From a virus: a stretch of 64,000 bases of DNA. Each line of letters opens with the position of its first letter. The first letter of the stretch is position 1. The position numbers were made by a program, and so were the translations under genes. The DNA lies in the IMG/VR virus record IMGVR_UViG_3300035698_014170, positions 1 through 64,000 of that record. The stretch is one strand, 5' to 3'. Below the pieces are notes generated by a model, which searched no databases, was not told the DNA's origin, and worked only from the letters and a program-made list of their open reading frames with translations. Positions 1 through 7,785 of this stretch are shown here, in pieces.

Positions 1-108
1 GAGCATTTAGTCAAAGAGGCTAATAGATTTCACAGGGTAGGCGAAGTCCCTAAATTGAGTAACGAGAAGCCGAAAGAAAATGAATTTCAGAAAGGAGAAT
101 CAGAATGA
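1..108 (+). CDS. C-terminal end of an unknown protein (partial, cut by window edge)
   Basis: Frame 1 is open from the first base and stops with TGA at 106-108, giving 35 charged residues rich in Glu and Lys. The next gene starts inside this stop (ATGA overlap at 105-108), the same coupling seen throughout the window, which supports real coding. The start lies outside the window and no family is recognisable. Confidence 0.5.
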   Translation, partial: EHLVKEANRFHRVGEVPKLSNEKPKENEFQKGESE

Positions 109-407
109 AATATCTAATCTTAATCCTGTCCTGCCTCTTGTTCCTGTCGGGCTGCGTAGGCGACTATTATCTACACGTCTACACAGACCCAGATGGTATT
201 GAGCATGAGGTCAAGCTCGGCACGTTGCGGGCACATACCAACCTAGAGGCTAGCAATGTAGGTATAGTCCTCCCAGACGGGGCTATATTCGTAGCTGGTG
301 CGTGGAATAAAACTGCTGACCCTAATTCAGCCTTGGCGTGGGGAATGGCATTTAGTGAAATGATTAAGGCTTGGAACTATTCTGGCGTATTGAGAGGCGG
401 TATATAG
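105..407 (+). CDS. Small predicted lipoprotein
   Basis: The 100-residue product starts with a classic lipoprotein signal: a positive residue, a hydrophobic run at about residues 4-14 and the lipobox L-S-G-C, so Cys17 is the likely lipidated residue after signal peptidase II cleavage. The rest is soluble and unrecognised. Start ATG 105 has AAAGGAGA about 8 nt upstream and overlaps the preceding stop. Phage lipoproteins of this size are often displayed in the host envelope and can act in superinfection exclusion or lysis, but nothing here decides between those roles. Base use is richer in G and C than in the neighbouring genes, which suggests later acquisition. Confidence 0.75.
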   Translation: MKYLILILSCLLFLSGCVGDYYLHVYTDPDGIEHEVKLGTLRAHTNLEASNVGIVLPDGAIFVAGAWNKTADPNSALAWGMAFSEMIKAWNYSGVLRGGI

Positions 408-740
408 ATGTGTATTAAAGTAATTCAGCATATTAAAGACGATATGGGATGTGCAAACGATTGTCCTATGAAAAACAAAAGTCCTTACAAAATTAGTAAA
501 TGTACTTGCTATAAAAAAGACGTGATAGTTGAAATACTTCGTAGAAGCACTGAGAATGATAATCTGAAAGAAGAGCTAAGTAAAAGGAGGAAGTTTGATA
601 ATGACATAGCCAGATTAGGAATGAGAGCAGTAACAGACAGCACTACGGACGAGGCTGAGGAAAATGGAATCGCAGATAGACTTCGTGGGTTTATAGCCAC
701 GGCAAGGAAATTAGACATTGAATTTAAAGGAGATATGTAA
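408..740 (+). CDS. Hypothetical protein with N-terminal Cys cluster
   Basis: 110 residues of unknown function. The N-terminal third has clustered cysteines (G-C-x3-D-C-P and K-C-T-C-Y) that could bind a metal. The rest is charged and probably alpha-helical. ATG 408 follows directly on the previous stop, and the 3' end overlaps the next start as TAATG. Similar Cys-Pro clusters (C-x2-C-P or D-C-P) recur in the small genes at 2107 and 5517, hinting at a small phage-specific family. Confidence 0.6.
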   Translation: MCIKVIQHIKDDMGCANDCPMKNKSPYKISKCTCYKKDVIVEILRRSTENDNLKEELSKRRKFDNDIARLGMRAVTDSTTDEAEENGIADRLRGFIATARKLDIEFKGDM

Positions 741-985
741 TGGCAGAGCAAATAGACAAATTAGCTCATTTTATTATGGCAAATATAGAAGGTGAGCCAT
801 CTAAGAGCGAGGGTGCTGGTGATACTGCAATTAGGATAATCGAGCAACTCCAATCCAAGAATGATAATCTAAAAACCTTATGGAACCAATACGCCGACAA
901 CAAGGGCAGTCAGGTAGCAGGATCATGTTTCCGTGCTATGGACAAGGCTGTTAATCCAGAGACATACAAGAAAGAAGATGAATAA
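740..985 (+). CDS. Hypothetical small helical protein
   Basis: 81 residues, start ATG 740 overlapping the previous TAA, with AAAGGAGAT about 7 nt upstream, a strong ribosome site. The sequence looks alpha-helical and charged, with no motif I recognise. It belongs to the run of overlapping small genes upstream of the portal gene. Confidence 0.6.
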   Translation: MAEQIDKLAHFIMANIEGEPSKSEGAGDTAIRIIEQLQSKNDNLKTLWNQYADNKGSQVAGSCFRAMDKAVNPETYKKEDE

Positions 986-1164
986 TGAAAATTCGAACAC
1001 TTTTTTATAGATCGAAGTGGTTTGATGGAAAAGTCATAGATAAGGCAAGTGCAGATAATCTTTTACTCGGATTAGCTCAACATCTTAACGACGAGTATTC
1101 TACTTTTTACGAACATAAAACAATTGCAACTATTACAAATGCTTATAAAAAGGTACGAGGATAA
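985..1164 (+). CDS. Hypothetical 59-residue protein
   Basis: ATG at 985-987 overlaps the preceding TAA (TAATG), and the frame runs 59 codons to TAA at 1162-1164, filling the gap between two other small genes. The product is basic and helical (begins MKIRTLFYRSKWFDG). No family recognised. The overlap and gap-filling position are the main evidence. Confidence 0.55.
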   Translation: MKIRTLFYRSKWFDGKVIDKASADNLLLGLAQHLNDEYSTFYEHKTIATITNAYKKVRG

Positions 1165-1172
1165 TATTAAAG

Positions 1173-1379
1173 ATGCACTATAAAATGTTACATGTTTGTA
1201 AAGACGAAGAAACAATTCCTTCCGTTTGTGAATGGGAACATGTACAATGTAGTTTTGCTGAGTTTTGGAATAGAAGTTGTGGAGGCTGTCATTCGTTTAT
1301 TGAAGGAGGTCCGTTCGAAAACGATTATAATTTCTGTCCGAATTGTGGTAAAAAATTAAATTACAAGAAGGAGCAGTAG
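1173..1379 (+). CDS. Small zinc-ribbon protein
   Basis: 68 residues with two CxxC pairs (C-G-G-C near residue 33 and C-P-N-C near residue 54), the layout of a small zinc ribbon. The spacing is typical of proteins that hold one zinc ion and bind nucleic acid or protein, but the specific role is unknown. The next gene starts one base after its stop. Confidence 0.6.
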   Translation: MHYKMLHVCKDEETIPSVCEWEHVQCSFAEFWNRSCGGCHSFIEGGPFENDYNFCPNCGKKLNYKKEQ

Positions 1380-1380
1380 A

Positions 1381-1566
1381 ATGAATGAGCAAGAGAAAGA
1401 GTTATGGATTGGAACATTTGTTGGCATGCTTTTAATTATTGTGATTTGGATATTGTCAGCAAATGCTGTAGAGAGTTCAAAAATTGAAAAAGGATACTTA
1501 ACGTATAAGAGCGTAACTTATTCGGTAACCCAATATGATACATTAGATAAACCAGAAGGTAAATGA
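1381..1566 (+). CDS. Small single-span membrane protein
   Basis: 61 residues with one strongly hydrophobic segment at about residues 8-28, followed by a short soluble tail containing the pattern K-G-Y-L-T-Y-K...Y-D-T-L-D-K-P. The same architecture and tail pattern (K-G-F-F-I-K...Y-D-D-L-K-T-P) occur in the gene at 28993, so the two are probably paralogues. AGAAGGAGCAGTAG precedes the ATG. The stop overlaps the next start (ATGATG). Topology and role unknown. Confidence 0.6.
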   Translation: MNEQEKELWIGTFVGMLLIIVIWILSANAVESSKIEKGYLTYKSVTYSVTQYDTLDKPEGK

Positions 1567-2090
1567 TGCTATGTAAATTAAGATTTTATAATGCTATACA
1601 AGCGTTAGAATACGGCAAGAAACTGAATTTTTCCGATCAAATTATTTTTGCTGTAAGTAATCCTCTTACTCATTCAGAGTGGGAGTTTTCGGAACGTTAC
1701 GATAAGAAAAGTTTTTCTGCTACCATGCGTGACGGAGTAGACTGTTGTAGGTTTACAACTATTGATTACACTTTGCATCCTGAGCGATGGACAACTATCT
1801 TGATGTACTTCACAGATGAAGAGGAAGATAGGGCTTGGGATAAGGCGTTAGAATTAGAAGGCAAGAAGTACGATAAACTAGGTGTTCTTAGTCTTATGCA
1901 TAAAGACAATAAAACATTTCTTATCAAACCTAATCCTAATATGTATTGGTGTAGTGAGACTGGAGGAGAGTTATTTGCTGCTGCGAAGAATCTATTTTGT
2001 ACTGGTTGGTTTATTCCAGACACAATGACACCTAATGATTTGTTCTTCGCAGTTTATTCGTTTTTGAAAATAGGAATACAGGAAATTTAA
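1563..2090 (+). CDS. Permuted papain-fold (NlpC/P60, YiiX-like) hydrolase
   Basis: 175 residues. The order of putative active-site residues is the permuted one known from YiiX/YebB-type members of the NlpC/P60 superfamily. A His comes first in T-H-S-E-W at about residue 37, inside a strand-like segment. The nucleophile Cys follows in Y-W-C-S-E near residue 130, then a closing P-x-T-M-T-P-N-D-L-F near the C terminus. Members hydrolyse amide or thioester bonds in peptidoglycan peptides or lipids; the substrate here is not predictable. The start overlaps the previous gene by four bases. Family assignment is by motif recognition only. Confidence 0.6.
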   Translation: MMLCKLRFYNAIQALEYGKKLNFSDQIIFAVSNPLTHSEWEFSERYDKKSFSATMRDGVDCCRFTTIDYTLHPERWTTILMYFTDEEEDRAWDKALELEGKKYDKLGVLSLMHKDNKTFLIKPNPNMYWCSETGGELFAAAKNLFCTGWFIPDTMTPNDLFFAVYSFLKIGIQEI

Positions 2091-2106
2091 TTTAAGGAGA
2101 TGTAGT

Positions 2107-2385
2107 ATGTCACATTTTACTGTTTTAGTATTGAAGAATATTATAAAATACGGAGTTAGTAATATAAGTGAAGCAGAAGGCGACAGGGTTGTAACCAGTT
2201 TAATGGTAATTTTAGAAGATATCGAAACAAAAAACGTAGAAATGAAAAGATTAGAAGATTGGATAAGAGTAAAAATAGCGTCTTCTTGTATTGATGATAA
2301 TATATGTGGTGCAGATTGCGGAACTTGTCCAGTACTTAATAAACGATTAGACGATATTAAAAAAGGATGTAAATCAAAAGGCTGA
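2107..2385 (+). CDS. Hypothetical protein with Cys cluster
   Basis: 92 residues, AAGGAGATG ribosome site about 5 nt before ATG 2107. The N-terminal two thirds look helical. The C-terminal part carries C-x5-C-x3-C-x2-C-P (I-C-G-A-D-C-G-T-C-P), resembling the Cys clusters in the genes at 408 and 5517. Possible metal site; function unknown. Confidence 0.6.
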   Translation: MSHFTVLVLKNIIKYGVSNISEAEGDRVVTSLMVILEDIETKNVEMKRLEDWIRVKIASSCIDDNICGADCGTCPVLNKRLDDIKKGCKSKG

Positions 2386-2524
2386 TATTAAATTAGAAAC
2401 AAATAATTGGGTTCGATGTGACGATGCTGTTAATACGCCTTTACAAAAAGGTAAGCTATATCAGATAATCAAAACGTGCGATAATAGTAGGACAGTACAA
2501 TTAAAAGGCTCCAGTTGGTTTGCT

Positions 2525-2770
2525 ATGTATCGATTTAGTTATGTTAAGCTGTCCGAAATGAAATTTGACGAACTTAACGATTGTTGTTGTTCAGAAGAAG
2601 AGAAATTAAAGAAACAAATCAAGTTGCTTAAAGCAGATAACGATACGTTAAAAGAAGCTTTAGGTAGTATAATAGACGAAGAGTACGGTTTAATGTCTTT
2701 TTGTGATTCTAATGTAAAATCTGATATCTTAGAAACAGCAGAGAAGGCCCTAGAGACAGTAGTTTTATAG
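2525..2770 (+). CDS. Hypothetical protein, paralogue of the gene at 5104; N terminus probably lies upstream
   Basis: 81 residues from the only usual start codon in this frame. The frame is open back to 2351, and its translation from about 2387 (N-N-W-V-R-C-D-D-A-V-N-T-P-L-Q-K-G-K-L-Y) lines up with the N terminus of the gene at 5104 (L-I-V-K-C-L-D-A-T-N-V-L-L-T-L-T-K-G-Q-L-Y). The intact protein is therefore probably about 125 residues: a small beta-rich (SH3/KOW-like) domain followed by a coiled coil. No ATG, GTG or TTG exists in frame upstream. Either a rare start (ATT 2387) is used or one base is missing near 2370, which would restore a start at ATG 2367. Confidence 0.5.
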   Translation: MYRFSYVKLSEMKFDELNDCCCSEEEKLKKQIKLLKADNDTLKEALGSIIDEEYGLMSFCDSNVKSDILETAEKALETVVL

Positions 2771-2902
2771 ATAGTCGATTTGAAAATTAGTTTCTTATAT
2801 TTCAGTAGATACTATTTATATATATAATGTACGCAAGAATACTATATACAGAGTTTGTTCTGTTTTTAACATTTAAGGTTTAGAACTAAAAACAAAGGTT
2901 TT
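2771..2902 (+). promoter_or_regulatory. Intergenic leader of the portal gene, possible promoter
   Basis: This 132-bp stretch is the longest AT-rich non-coding gap before the portal gene. It contains TATAAT at 2823-2828 inside an alternating TA run, with no good -35 box at the usual distance. A T4-style late promoter (only a -10-like box) would fit, but the exact TATAAATA consensus is not present on this strand. Weak evidence. Confidence 0.25.
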
Positions 2903-4858
2903 ATGGACAATAAAAAGAACGAATTATCTTTATTAAACAAATTATTCCCAGCTCCTTCTACAATAAGCACAGATTCATTTTCTACATTATCTACTGGCGA
3001 CGGCCTTAGATCTTTATCAGACGACGAACGTATGCTATTACGTAAATCGGGTATAACAAATAAAGATTTACAGTTAGCTGTACAAAGAGAACTTGAAGTA
3101 AATTATGATAGGGCTATAATTTATAAGGATGTGGATAGAGCTAGAGAGCACTGGATGATGAGCAGTGCATTATCACTCTTTGCAGATACATGTTCTGGGT
3201 TAAACTCTTTACAAAATGCTTCTGCTTGGATAACAAGTGATTCTACAAAGTACGTAAACGAACTTACTAAGCTTTTTGATAGAATCGGAGTAGAGGAAAA
3301 GATATATGATTGGACTTGGTCTACTGCTCTTTATGGAGATTTGTTTCCTAAGATAGAAGGACGTCCAGGTTACGGTGTTATATCAGTAGATGATAAGAGC
3401 CATCCTATTAATATGTCCCGAATAGATGTAAACGGAGTACTAATAGGATTTTTTGATTCATCTCTTGGTGGTGGTAATCAATCTTCTGTTCAAATCGTTC
3501 CCCCGTGGGAGTACGTACATTTCCGTCTTCTTGGTGCTAAAAGAAGGCGTCCTACATCTAATGACCCCAATTACCAAGAATACAGATCTGTTCATCTAAT
3601 GACCCATGATACCAGACAAGCCAGTGATTGTTACGGAGCATCAGTTCTTATAGATGGTATACCTGTTTGGAAAAGATTAAGATTAGCAGAAGACAGTATC
3701 CTACTTACTAGGCTAACAAGAGGTCTTATGAGATACATTTATAAGATCAAAGTAGATAGCTGGGAATCAGAATCAGTGGCTGAGTTAATGGACGAATATG
3801 TAACTATTTTAAAAAGAGCTAGAGCTATTTCTACCGACGAAGACAATCCAGATTACTCTAGCAAGTTTGGTATTATGAGCAGCTTGGAAGATCTGATACT
3901 TCCTGTTTGGGGAGACCAAGGTGATATAACTATTGATAAGATAGGCGGCGATCCAGATATTCGTTGGATCGTAGACATTGATAAACTAGAAGAGCAGCTG
4001 GCTATGGCATTGAGAGTACCATTAGCACTGTTAGGCGGGAGTGCAGACGATGCTACCGGTGCGCTTGGTTCTGAGTCTATATCTAAATTAGACATCCAAT
4101 TCAGTAAGACATCGAAAAGACTTCAAAGAGCTATAAAAGAAGGTCTTACAAGGATTTGCCAAATACATCTAGCTTATATGGGAATGGATCCAGATTCCAA
4201 GTTATTCGAAGTCCATCTAAACGAAACATCGTCCGCAGAAGAAGAGCAATTAAAAGACACACTTGATACAGGTGCAGACATTATCGATAAGTATATGGAC
4301 ATGTTTAATAGGATGCAAGAGAACAATCCTCTTATGGAATTTGATCAAATTGAATTCTTTAACTACATGAATCAAAAGATACTTAAGTTGAATGATCTTG
4401 ATATAAATGATTATATTACAATTAAAGAAGTTGCAGAGCCAGTTCGAGAAGTCGAACCAGCAGATATAGGACCTGCTACAGGAATGGGCGGAGAAGATCT
4501 TCCAGAACTAGAACCAGCAGGCAAAGAAGGAACAGAAGAAGCAGAAGCACTTCCTTCGAATATGGCTCCTCCAACAGAACTTCCAGTAGAACGAAAGAGT
4601 CGTAATAAGAGTACAAAGTCAATTATTTCAGAGTATCTTAAGAAACAAGACGAGGAAAAGGATAAGTTATTAAAAAGACAACCTGTTATGAATCTTGATC
4701 TAACTGCTGCTCTACCTATTAAGAACTCTTATTCAAAGGGTATAATGAATGAGAGCACTTGGACAGATCTTTATGGACATGCAAAAGTAAAAGTAGTTAT
4801 TAATGAAAAGTTGCATGAAGACGAGAACAAAGGTAGTATAATAAAGATAAAGGATTAA
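2903..4858 (+). CDS. gp20: Portal (head-tail vertex) protein, T4 gp20-like
   Basis: 651 residues. This is the dodecameric ring at the capsid vertex through which DNA enters and leaves. T4-type portal features are visible: the R-E-H-W-M-M...L-F-A-D-T-C-S segment near residue 85, the Y-D-W-T-W-S-T-A-L-Y-G-D-L-F wing segment near residue 140, and the crown/tunnel region L-E-E-Q-L-A-M-A-L-R-V-P near residue 360, followed by G-A-L-G-S-E-S-I-S-K-L-D-I-Q-F. It is longer than T4 gp20 (about 520 residues) because of a Glu/Pro-rich, probably disordered tail after about residue 505. ATG 2903 has AAAGG 4-8 nt upstream. It opens the head genes, but a block of small genes separates it from the protease and capsid genes. 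Confidence 0.88.
   Translation: MDNKKNELSLLNKLFPAPSTISTDSFSTLSTGDGLRSLSDDERMLLRKSGITNKDLQLAVQRELEVNYDRAIIYKDVDRAREHWMMSSALSLFADTCSGLNSLQNASAWITSDSTKYVNELTKLFDRIGVEEKIYDWTWSTALYGDLFPKIEGRPGYGVISVDDKSHPINMSRIDVNGVLIGFFDSSLGGGNQSSVQIVPPWEYVHFRLLGAKRRRPTSNDPNYQEYRSVHLMTHDTRQASDCYGASVLIDGIPVWKRLRLAEDSILLTRLTRGLMRYIYKIKVDSWESESVAELMDEYVTILKRARAISTDEDNPDYSSKFGIMSSLEDLILPVWGDQGDITIDKIGGDPDIRWIVDIDKLEEQLAMALRVPLALLGGSADDATGALGSESISKLDIQFSKTSKRLQRAIKEGLTRICQIHLAYMGMDPDSKLFEVHLNETSSAEEEQLKDTLDTGADIIDKYMDMFNRMQENNPLMEFDQIEFFNYMNQKILKLNDLDINDYITIKEVAEPVREVEPADIGPATGMGGEDLPELEPAGKEGTEEAEALPSNMAPPTELPVERKSRNKSTKSIISEYLKKQDEEKDKLLKRQPVMNLDLTAALPIKNSYSKGIMNESTWTDLYGHAKVKVVINEKLHEDENKGSIIKIKD
4835..4847 (+). 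promoter_or_regulatory. AGTATAATAAAGA motif, possible promoter -10 box
   Basis: AGTATAATAAAGA overlaps the end of the portal gene about 40 nt before the next start. A near-identical motif sits at 5062-5074, and TATAATAA(A)G recurs upstream of other small genes (5469, 27070, 27160, 28967). Repetition ahead of starts suggests a promoter -10 element, but no consistent -35 is visible at this copy. Confidence 0.3.
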
Positions 4859-4885
4859 AAATAAAGGATTAAAAGGATTAAAAAG

Positions 4886-5029
4886 ATGTATAAAGTAATA
4901 AGTTGGTTTGTTATTTTAGTTCCTGGTTGTTTAGCACTAGCTATTGGAGTATTTGTAATTTCAGTTTGTTTGCATCATGGTATTTGTTTGATACGTGGCA
5001 AAGAGGATTTATGGTTAGATAAATGGTAA
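4886..5029 (+). CDS. Small membrane protein (47 residues)
   Basis: ATG 4886 is preceded by two AAAGGATTA repeats and the frame runs 47 codons to TAA at 5027-5029. Residues about 5-32 form one long hydrophobic segment ending in a Cys/His-containing turn, then a short charged tail. It fills the gap between portal and the next gene. No family recognised; a small inner-membrane protein is the simplest reading. Confidence 0.5.
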   Translation: MYKVISWFVILVPGCLALAIGVFVISVCLHHGICLIRGKEDLWLDKW

Positions 5030-5061
5030 ACGTTTTTACACATACTTTTAAATTATAAGTT

Positions 5062-5074
5062 AGTATAATAAAGA
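5062..5074 (+). promoter_or_regulatory. AGTATAATAAAGA motif, possible promoter -10 box
   Basis: Second intergenic copy of the motif at 4835, 30 nt before ATG 5104 and followed by an AAAGGATTAGAAG ribosome site. The same 13 bases two genes apart in otherwise different sequence argue for a signal rather than chance. Confidence 0.35.
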
Positions 5075-5103
5075 TAAAAGAATTAAATTTAAAGGATTAG
5101 AAG

Positions 5104-5421
5104 ATGTCAGATAACAAAAGATTAATAGTAAAGTGTTTGGATGCTACTAATGTATTGCTTACATTAACAAAAGGACAATTGTACGAAGTATCTGAAATGA
5201 ATGCTTACGAGCTTAAAGTTGTAGGCTGTGATTTTTGGTATTCGAGATCAAGGTTTGCGTGGTTAGATAATTCGGACATATTAACAATTAAACAAATGCT
5301 TGATCAAGTTACCGAACAGCGAGATAGTTTACTTAGTGCTCTTAAAAAAATTACTGCTACTACGACGAAAGTCATTGAGAAGATAACCGATTCGAATGAT
5401 ATGATTGAGAGCAATAGTTAA
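5104..5421 (+). CDS. Hypothetical protein with beta-rich N-terminal domain and coiled coil
   Basis: 105 residues. The first 55 look like a small beta barrel (hydrophobic alternation around K-G-Q-L-Y-E-V, as in KOW/SH3-like folds). Residues 60-105 are a coiled-coil-like helix. Its N-terminal half matches the upstream open frame of the gene at 2525, so the two are paralogues. AAAGGATTAGAAG precedes ATG 5104. Function unknown. Confidence 0.6.
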   Translation: MSDNKRLIVKCLDATNVLLTLTKGQLYEVSEMNAYELKVVGCDFWYSRSRFAWLDNSDILTIKQMLDQVTEQRDSLLSALKKITATTTKVIEKITDSNDMIESNS

Positions 5422-5446
5422 AATGTTAAGAAAAATAAAAAAGTTC

Positions 5447-5474
5447 TTGATTTTTTCTTTTAATCGTGTATAAT
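5447..5474 (+). promoter_or_regulatory. Sigma70-type promoter, duplicated at 27138
   Basis: TTGATT (5447-5452), a 16-nt spacer and a perfect TATAAT (5469-5474) precede the gene at 5517. The downstream leader (AAAAGTTAATAATT...TAGAAAGGATTGAAAA) is nearly identical to the one before the gene at 27209, which has TTGGAC-16-TATAAT. The shared spacing and leader make this the best-supported promoter in the window and suggest use by unmodified host RNA polymerase. Confidence 0.6.
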
Positions 5475-5516
5475 AAGGGAGTAGGCAAAAGTTAATAATT
5501 TTAGAAAGGATTGAAA

Positions 5517-5735
5517 ATGTGCGGACCTAATTATTTAAATGAATGTAAAGAATGTGAAAATTGTCCTGCAAAGGGAAAAAGGAAACGTGTTGGCGAAGGT
5601 GCTAAGTATAAGTTTAAATGCAATAGAGGCGTATTAAAGCCAGTAGCAGGTCCAAAGGAATCTTGTTATATGTACAAATTTTTAGACGAAGATGGCAAGC
5701 TCCATTACAACGATTTAGGACAGCTAGTCAAATAA
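5517..5735 (+). CDS. Small Cys-cluster protein
   Basis: 72 residues from ATG 5517. The TTG at 5511 is inside the ribosome site AGAAAGGATTGAAA, so it is not the start. C-K-E-C-E-N-C-P near the N terminus plus later Cys residues suggest metal binding. It is transcribed from the promoter at 5447 and resembles the Cys-Pro clusters of the genes at 408 and 2107. No known family. Confidence 0.55.
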   Translation: MCGPNYLNECKECENCPAKGKRKRVGEGAKYKFKCNRGVLKPVAGPKESCYMYKFLDEDGKLHYNDLGQLVK

Positions 5736-5745
5736 GGTAAAGTAA

Positions 5746-5937
5746 GTGGAAGATTCTACAACAGAATGTGTATTAGAATACGGTAAAAGCTATCGTAAGT
5801 GTTTTGATACTAGAGAACAATTTGATAAGTTTATGTCAATACATCAGTGTGGCGGAATTCTTTCTACTTCTGAAGGACGTTTTACAATAAACGAAGGAAA
5901 GATAGTGAAAAGTCAGTATAATAAAGGAAAAGATTAG
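5746..5937 (+). CDS. Hypothetical 63-residue protein (GTG start)
   Basis: Begins with GTG 5746 preceded by AAGGTAAAGTA. The product is small, mixed alpha/beta and has two Cys residues flanking the centre. It probably belongs to the transcript starting at 5447. No recognisable family. Confidence 0.5.
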   Translation: MEDSTTECVLEYGKSYRKCFDTREQFDKFMSIHQCGGILSTSEGRFTINEGKIVKSQYNKGKD

Positions 5938-5969
5938 AAGATGAAAACAGGCAAGATAGGAATAACAAA

Positions 5970-6251
5970 ATGGAAATAGGTAAAGATACAATTGTAACTA
6001 AAAAGTCGTCCGAAGCACTTTTATTAGACTCTAAAAAGAAGAAGATGAACGAAGACAAAACAGAAGAAATATTTAAACCTTCGACAATTGATCAAGTAGA
6101 GATGTTGTTGAAAAGAGCTTCAGGCAATTCAGGATTGGACACTAGGTCAAAGAAGTCACTTATGCTAGAAGCACTTGACATAATTTCGAAGTCTAGAAGC
6201 AAAGAGAAGAAAGCTGTAAAGGTACAGAGTAAAGATGCACTTATTATTTAG
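5970..6251 (+). CDS. Hypothetical highly charged protein
   Basis: 93 residues, very rich in Lys, Ser and Glu, probably helical or partly disordered. The ATG at 5970 is preceded only weakly by a purine-rich stretch. No family recognised. It lies in the accessory cluster downstream of the promoter at 5447. Confidence 0.5.
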   Translation: MEIGKDTIVTKKSSEALLLDSKKKKMNEDKTEEIFKPSTIDQVEMLLKRASGNSGLDTRSKKSLMLEALDIISKSRSKEKKAVKVQSKDALII

Positions 6252-6275
6252 TGAATTCGTTTAAAGGATAAGGAA

Positions 6276-6616
6276 ATGGATAAAAAGAAAGATAGGCATC
6301 AAGCTGTGAATTCCGTTTACAAAGAAGTTTACGGAAAAGGAAAACCGGAAACGTATGTTCCTGCTATTGAAATAGATGTCAAAGGAAAAGTATGCTCTGG
6401 TAAATCAACTATTTGTGAGTTTATTAAAAAGCTTTAGAAGAAGGCGGCTTTACTAATATTGAAGTTCGAGGCGAAGAAGAGAACAGAGTGTCGTTTGGTT
6501 TCAGTTACGAAAATAGAATGAAATGTTTTAATAAAGATATAAGTATCAAACTTACTACGAAGCAGTTACCTCTTCATACAGTAGAAGAGATAGACGATTA
6601 CTATGTACATGTGTAA
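6276..6616 (+). pseudogene. P-loop protein interrupted by a one-base frameshift near 6430
   Basis: ATG 6276 (AAGGATAAGGAA upstream) opens a frame with a Walker A-like G-K-V-C-S-G-K-S-T near residue 40 that stops at TAG 6435-6437. The next frame continues the protein seamlessly from 6428 (K-A-L-E-E-G-G-F-T-N-I-E-V) to TAA 6614-6616, typical of the helix and strand after a P-loop. The junction lies in a run of five A (6426-6430); adding one A restores about 113 residues. This is probably a nucleotide-binding protein. The break may be a base-calling contraction, a true mutation or, less likely, -1 slippage at T-AAA-AAG. Confidence 0.55.
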
Positions 6617-6627
6617 GGAATTAACTA

Positions 6628-7026
6628 ATGATATTCGAATTTAACTGGAATTGGTTCGAAGACTATTGTCCTAACTTATTTGAACATCCTGATAAGACAG
6701 CAGAAGAGTTCGAAGTTGATTGTAAAAAAGCTTTAAGAGAATGCTTTGATGAATATATGAAAGATCAAGATGCTTGGGTAGGTGTAAATGATTGGGTAGA
6801 ATTTGCTTGTGGCACTCTTAAAAGTTATGGATATATACCAGTTGTAACAGTTTCGTACGGATTGTTCGGCGGATACATAGTAGACAAACATTCTAAAGAT
6901 AGTAAATTGTTAAGAGATTTTCCAGAAGAAATTCAAAAGATGGTTAAACATAATGAAGCATACAGAAAGATACATGATGTTAAATATTGTGTGGAATATA
7001 ATGATGCTAAATACAGCACGGAGTAA
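6628..7026 (+). CDS. Hypothetical acidic protein
   Basis: 132 residues, acidic and Trp/Tyr-rich, apparently a compact alpha/beta domain. AAGGAATTAACTA precedes ATG 6628. No motif recognised. It contains an intact AAAAAAGCTTTA (K-K-A-L) with six A, a useful comparison with the shortened A runs at 6426 and 27658. Confidence 0.6.
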   Translation: MIFEFNWNWFEDYCPNLFEHPDKTAEEFEVDCKKALRECFDEYMKDQDAWVGVNDWVEFACGTLKSYGYIPVVTVSYGLFGGYIVDKHSKDSKLLRDFPEEIQKMVKHNEAYRKIHDVKYCVEYNDAKYSTE

Positions 7027-7030
7027 GAAG

Positions 7031-7618
7031 ATGTTCAATAAGCTATTTGGAATACTTAATGAAGTTGATTTGTCTGATACTTCTAAGGTTGCTCATTTTT
7101 TAGACAGGACGAATAATCATATTAATCTTGTTAAGCAGGCAGCACTTAGGATAGTAGAGACTTATCCAGAATACGCAGAGTTGCTTAGTCAAGTAGATAC
7201 ACACGACTCTTCTAAATTTAAAGAACCTGAGAAGACTCCTTACGTAGAATTGACATGGCAGAAGAAGATTGGTAAAGGTAAGAATCCTAACGTTACTGGA
7301 AATGAAGATATAACGAACGCAACTCTCCATCATATTAAATATAATAAGCATCATCCTGAATATTGGTTAGAAGATAAGACCAAAGCTAATCTTAATAGTA
7401 CGAATAGAGACGAATCGATCGAATGTGTTGATGCGACTAATATGCCCACAATATCAATAGCAGAGATGGTTAGCGATTGGCAGGCGATGTCAGAAGAGTT
7501 AGGTACGAACACAGCTAGAGAATGGTACGACGGTGTAAAGGATGTCCGTTGGCATTTCAGTGAAGAACAGAATCAACTTATCGATAAGCTACTGACAGTA
7601 TTCGAAGAAGCTAATTAA
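7031..7618 (+). CDS. DUF5662-like protein (possible HD-type hydrolase fold)
   Basis: 195 residues from ATG 7031, which overlaps no other gene and follows GTAAGAAG; an in-frame ATG at 6953 lies inside the upstream gene and is unlikely. The spaced His/Asp motifs D-T-H-D-S-S-K-F...E-L-T-W, then L-H-H-I-K-Y-N-K-H-H-P-E-Y-W, then M-V-S-D-W resemble DUF5662, a phage and bacterial family in which conserved His and Asp probably bind metal in a helical, HD-like fold. The biochemical activity is not established. Assignment rests on motif memory, not a search. Confidence 0.5.
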   Translation: MFNKLFGILNEVDLSDTSKVAHFLDRTNNHINLVKQAALRIVETYPEYAELLSQVDTHDSSKFKEPEKTPYVELTWQKKIGKGKNPNVTGNEDITNATLHHIKYNKHHPEYWLEDKTKANLNSTNRDESIECVDATNMPTISIAEMVSDWQAMSEELGTNTAREWYDGVKDVRWHFSEEQNQLIDKLLTVFEEAN

Positions 7619-7636
7619 AAAGAAAAGGAAAAGAAA

Positions 7637-7756
7637 ATGGACGAAGAAAAAGATCTTATTACAATGTTAAGAGAATGTTATGAATCAGCATTGGCAAACC
7701 AGGCTATTGATTTAGCTGTTGAAATTGCTCTTAAGATACATGAGATAGGAAGCTAG
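7637..7756 (+). CDS. Hypothetical 39-residue helical peptide
   Basis: ATG 7637 follows AAAAGGAAAAGAAA, a good ribosome site, and the frame ends at TAG 7754-7756. The product looks like a pair of amphipathic helices. Short, so confidence is limited. Confidence 0.4.
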   Translation: MDEEKDLITMLRECYESALANQAIDLAVEIALKIHEIGS

Positions 7757-7785
7757 AAGGAATTTTTAAATCTAGTAAAAAGAAA

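Noticed and set aside
2778-2828. TTGAAA and TATAAT as a sigma70 promoter before the portal gene
   Set aside because: The spacing is 37 nt, far from 16-18 nt, so they cannot form one promoter.
6953-7030. Longer N terminus for the DUF5662-like gene
   Set aside because: It lies entirely inside the preceding gene in another frame; ATG 7031 just after its stop is the natural start.
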